Assembly (NCBI GenBank): GCA_021780935.1
Contig: JAJXXT010000109.1
Coordinates: 1-13,619 of the forward strand
Source of the DNA: Pseudomonadota bacterium
GTDB taxonomy: Bacteria; Pseudomonadota; Alphaproteobacteria; Acetobacterales; Acetobacteraceae
Length of the DNA: 13,619 nucleotides
Direction: 5' to 3'
This document shows, piece after piece, positions 12,974 through 13,619 of this stretch. The notes beneath the pieces are model-generated. The model made no database searches and was not told the DNA's origin. It saw only the letters and a program-made list of their open reading frames with translations. The first letter of the stretch is position 1, and each line of letters starts with the position of its first letter. The position numbers and the translations under genes were made by a program.

Positions 12974-13619
12974 GTGTCGCTGGGTCCGCTGCCTTCCGCG
13001 CTGCTGCTGCCCCCGGGCAACCTGCTGATCGGCGGGATCGCCGCGGTCGTGCTGCCCTGGCCGGGCCGCGCCAGGCGGCTGATCCGGTGGCTCGGTCGGG
13101 TGGCGCTGGTGCTGGTGCTGGTGCTGGCCGTGCCGATCGTGCCGACGCTGATGACGATCGCCCTGCAGAGCCGGTTGCCGCTCACCCCCCCGAAGAGCGA
13201 TCCGCCGCGGGCAATCGTCATCCTCAGTGCCGAGGTGCGCGCCAGCGCCCCCGGCGCGCTCGAACCGGCGGCGAGCGCCGGGCCGATGACGCTCACGCGG
13301 GTGGAAGCGGGCGTGCGCCTGGCGCGGCGCACCGGCCTGCCGATCCTGGTCACCGGCGGCGTGGTGCTGGCGCAGACACCGCCGGCGGGCGAGGTGATGG
13401 CCCGGCTGCTGCAGACCAGCTTCGGGCTCACGCCCGCCTGGGTGGAAAGCCGCTCGCGGAACACCTGGCAGAACGCGGCGTATTCGGCGCCGCTGCTGCT
13501 CGGCGCGGGAATTCACTCGATCTATCTCGTGACCGACGCCGGACACATGCCGCGCGCCATCATCGCCTTTCGCCACGCCGGCATCGTCGCGACGGCGGCC
13601 CCGGTGCGCCTCAGATCGG
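12974..13619 (+). CDS. YdcF/SanA/ElyC (DUF218) family membrane-anchored protein, partial
   Basis: The gene runs off the right edge; 215 residues are visible. Two hydrophobic stretches (about 8-28 and 40-64, the second with an LVLVLVL run) should anchor it in the inner membrane. They are followed by a periplasmic DUF218 domain: AIVILSAEV (80-88), LTRVEAGVRLARRTGLPILVTGG (107-129), ESRSRNTWQNA (158-168) and SIYLVTDAGHMPRA (182-195). Homologues such as ElyC and SanA are tied to envelope integrity, but their chemistry is not settled. The GTG start was preferred because GGAG lies 8 bases upstream and the resulting N-terminus is a normal membrane lead-in. An in-frame ATG at 12884 would add 30 polar residues. 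Confidence 0.85.
   Translation, partial: MSLGPLPSALLLPPGNLLIGGIAAVVLPWPGRARRLIRWLGRVALVLVLVLAVPIVPTLMTIALQSRLPLTPPKSDPPRAIVILSAEVRASAPGALEPAASAGPMTLTRVEAGVRLARRTGLPILVTGGVVLAQTPPAGEVMARLLQTSFGLTPAWVESRSRNTWQNAAYSAPLLLGAGIHSIYLVTDAGHMPRAIIAFRHAGIVATAAPVRLRS

Noticed and set aside
13105..13126. Tandem CTGGTG repeats in the YdcF-like gene
   Set aside because: Three units plus a remnant encode a Leu-Val run in a membrane helix. This is ordinary codon repetition, too short to be a meaningful slippage locus.
11851..13464. A 537-codon extension of the acetyltransferase
   Set aside because: The extra 203 codons are antisense to the YdcF-like gene and carry Ser/Arg/Thr-rich shadow sequence. Family-like sequence begins only at 12855.

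Overview
This GC-rich window (about 70% G+C by eye) looks like the chromosome of an alphaproteobacterium, most likely from the Acetobacteraceae/Rhodospirillales. The pointers are an alphaproteobacterial PhaR-type regulator, a large Hint-domain protein of a kind common in Acetobacteraceae, and the uniform codon bias. I see no rRNA, CRISPR array, insertion sequence, phage gene or integrase. All the DNA looks like native chromosome.

From left to right on the minus strand: a tRNA-Gly(GCC), a YddG-like EamA/DMT exporter, phaB (acetoacetyl-CoA reductase) and an ATP-grasp ligase-like protein. These read leftwards in the order ATP-grasp, phaB, exporter, tRNA. A roughly 265-base divergent spacer follows, then a 701-residue plus-strand protein made of beta-repeats, a Hint domain and a C-terminal GW-type module. 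It converges on phaA (beta-ketothiolase). phaA lies downstream of phaC (a short, class III/IV-like PHA synthase) and a small PhaE-like partner gene, all on the minus strand. phaR, the PHA-synthesis repressor, is divergent from that operon. Further right on the minus strand are a ketopantoate-reductase-family gene (panE), an oxalyl-CoA-synthetase-like acyl-CoA ligase, a small single-helix membrane protein and a BioF2/FemAB-like acetyltransferase. The window ends inside a plus-strand YdcF/DUF218 gene, divergent from the acetyltransferase.

The central theme is polyhydroxybutyrate. PhaA condenses two acetyl-CoA, PhaB reduces acetoacetyl-CoA with NADPH, PhaC with its small partner polymerises (R)-3-hydroxybutyryl-CoA, and PhaR senses polymer and represses. 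All five functions fall within about 8 kb, but phaA and phaB are separated by the Hint and ATP-grasp genes. A GTTGC/GCAAC pentamer recurs in the spacers before phaB, between phaC and phaA, and between phaR and the synthase operon, which makes it a candidate PhaR site.

The most unusual points are three. The reading frame switches where the PhaE-like protein meets PhaC, with a long out-of-frame overlap. A Hint self-processing protein lacking an obvious signal peptide sits inside the PHB locus. A strong unpaired Shine-Dalgarno lies before an 11-codon TTG frame whose stop overlaps the ATP-grasp start. Nothing here is clearly a new defence or mobile system.
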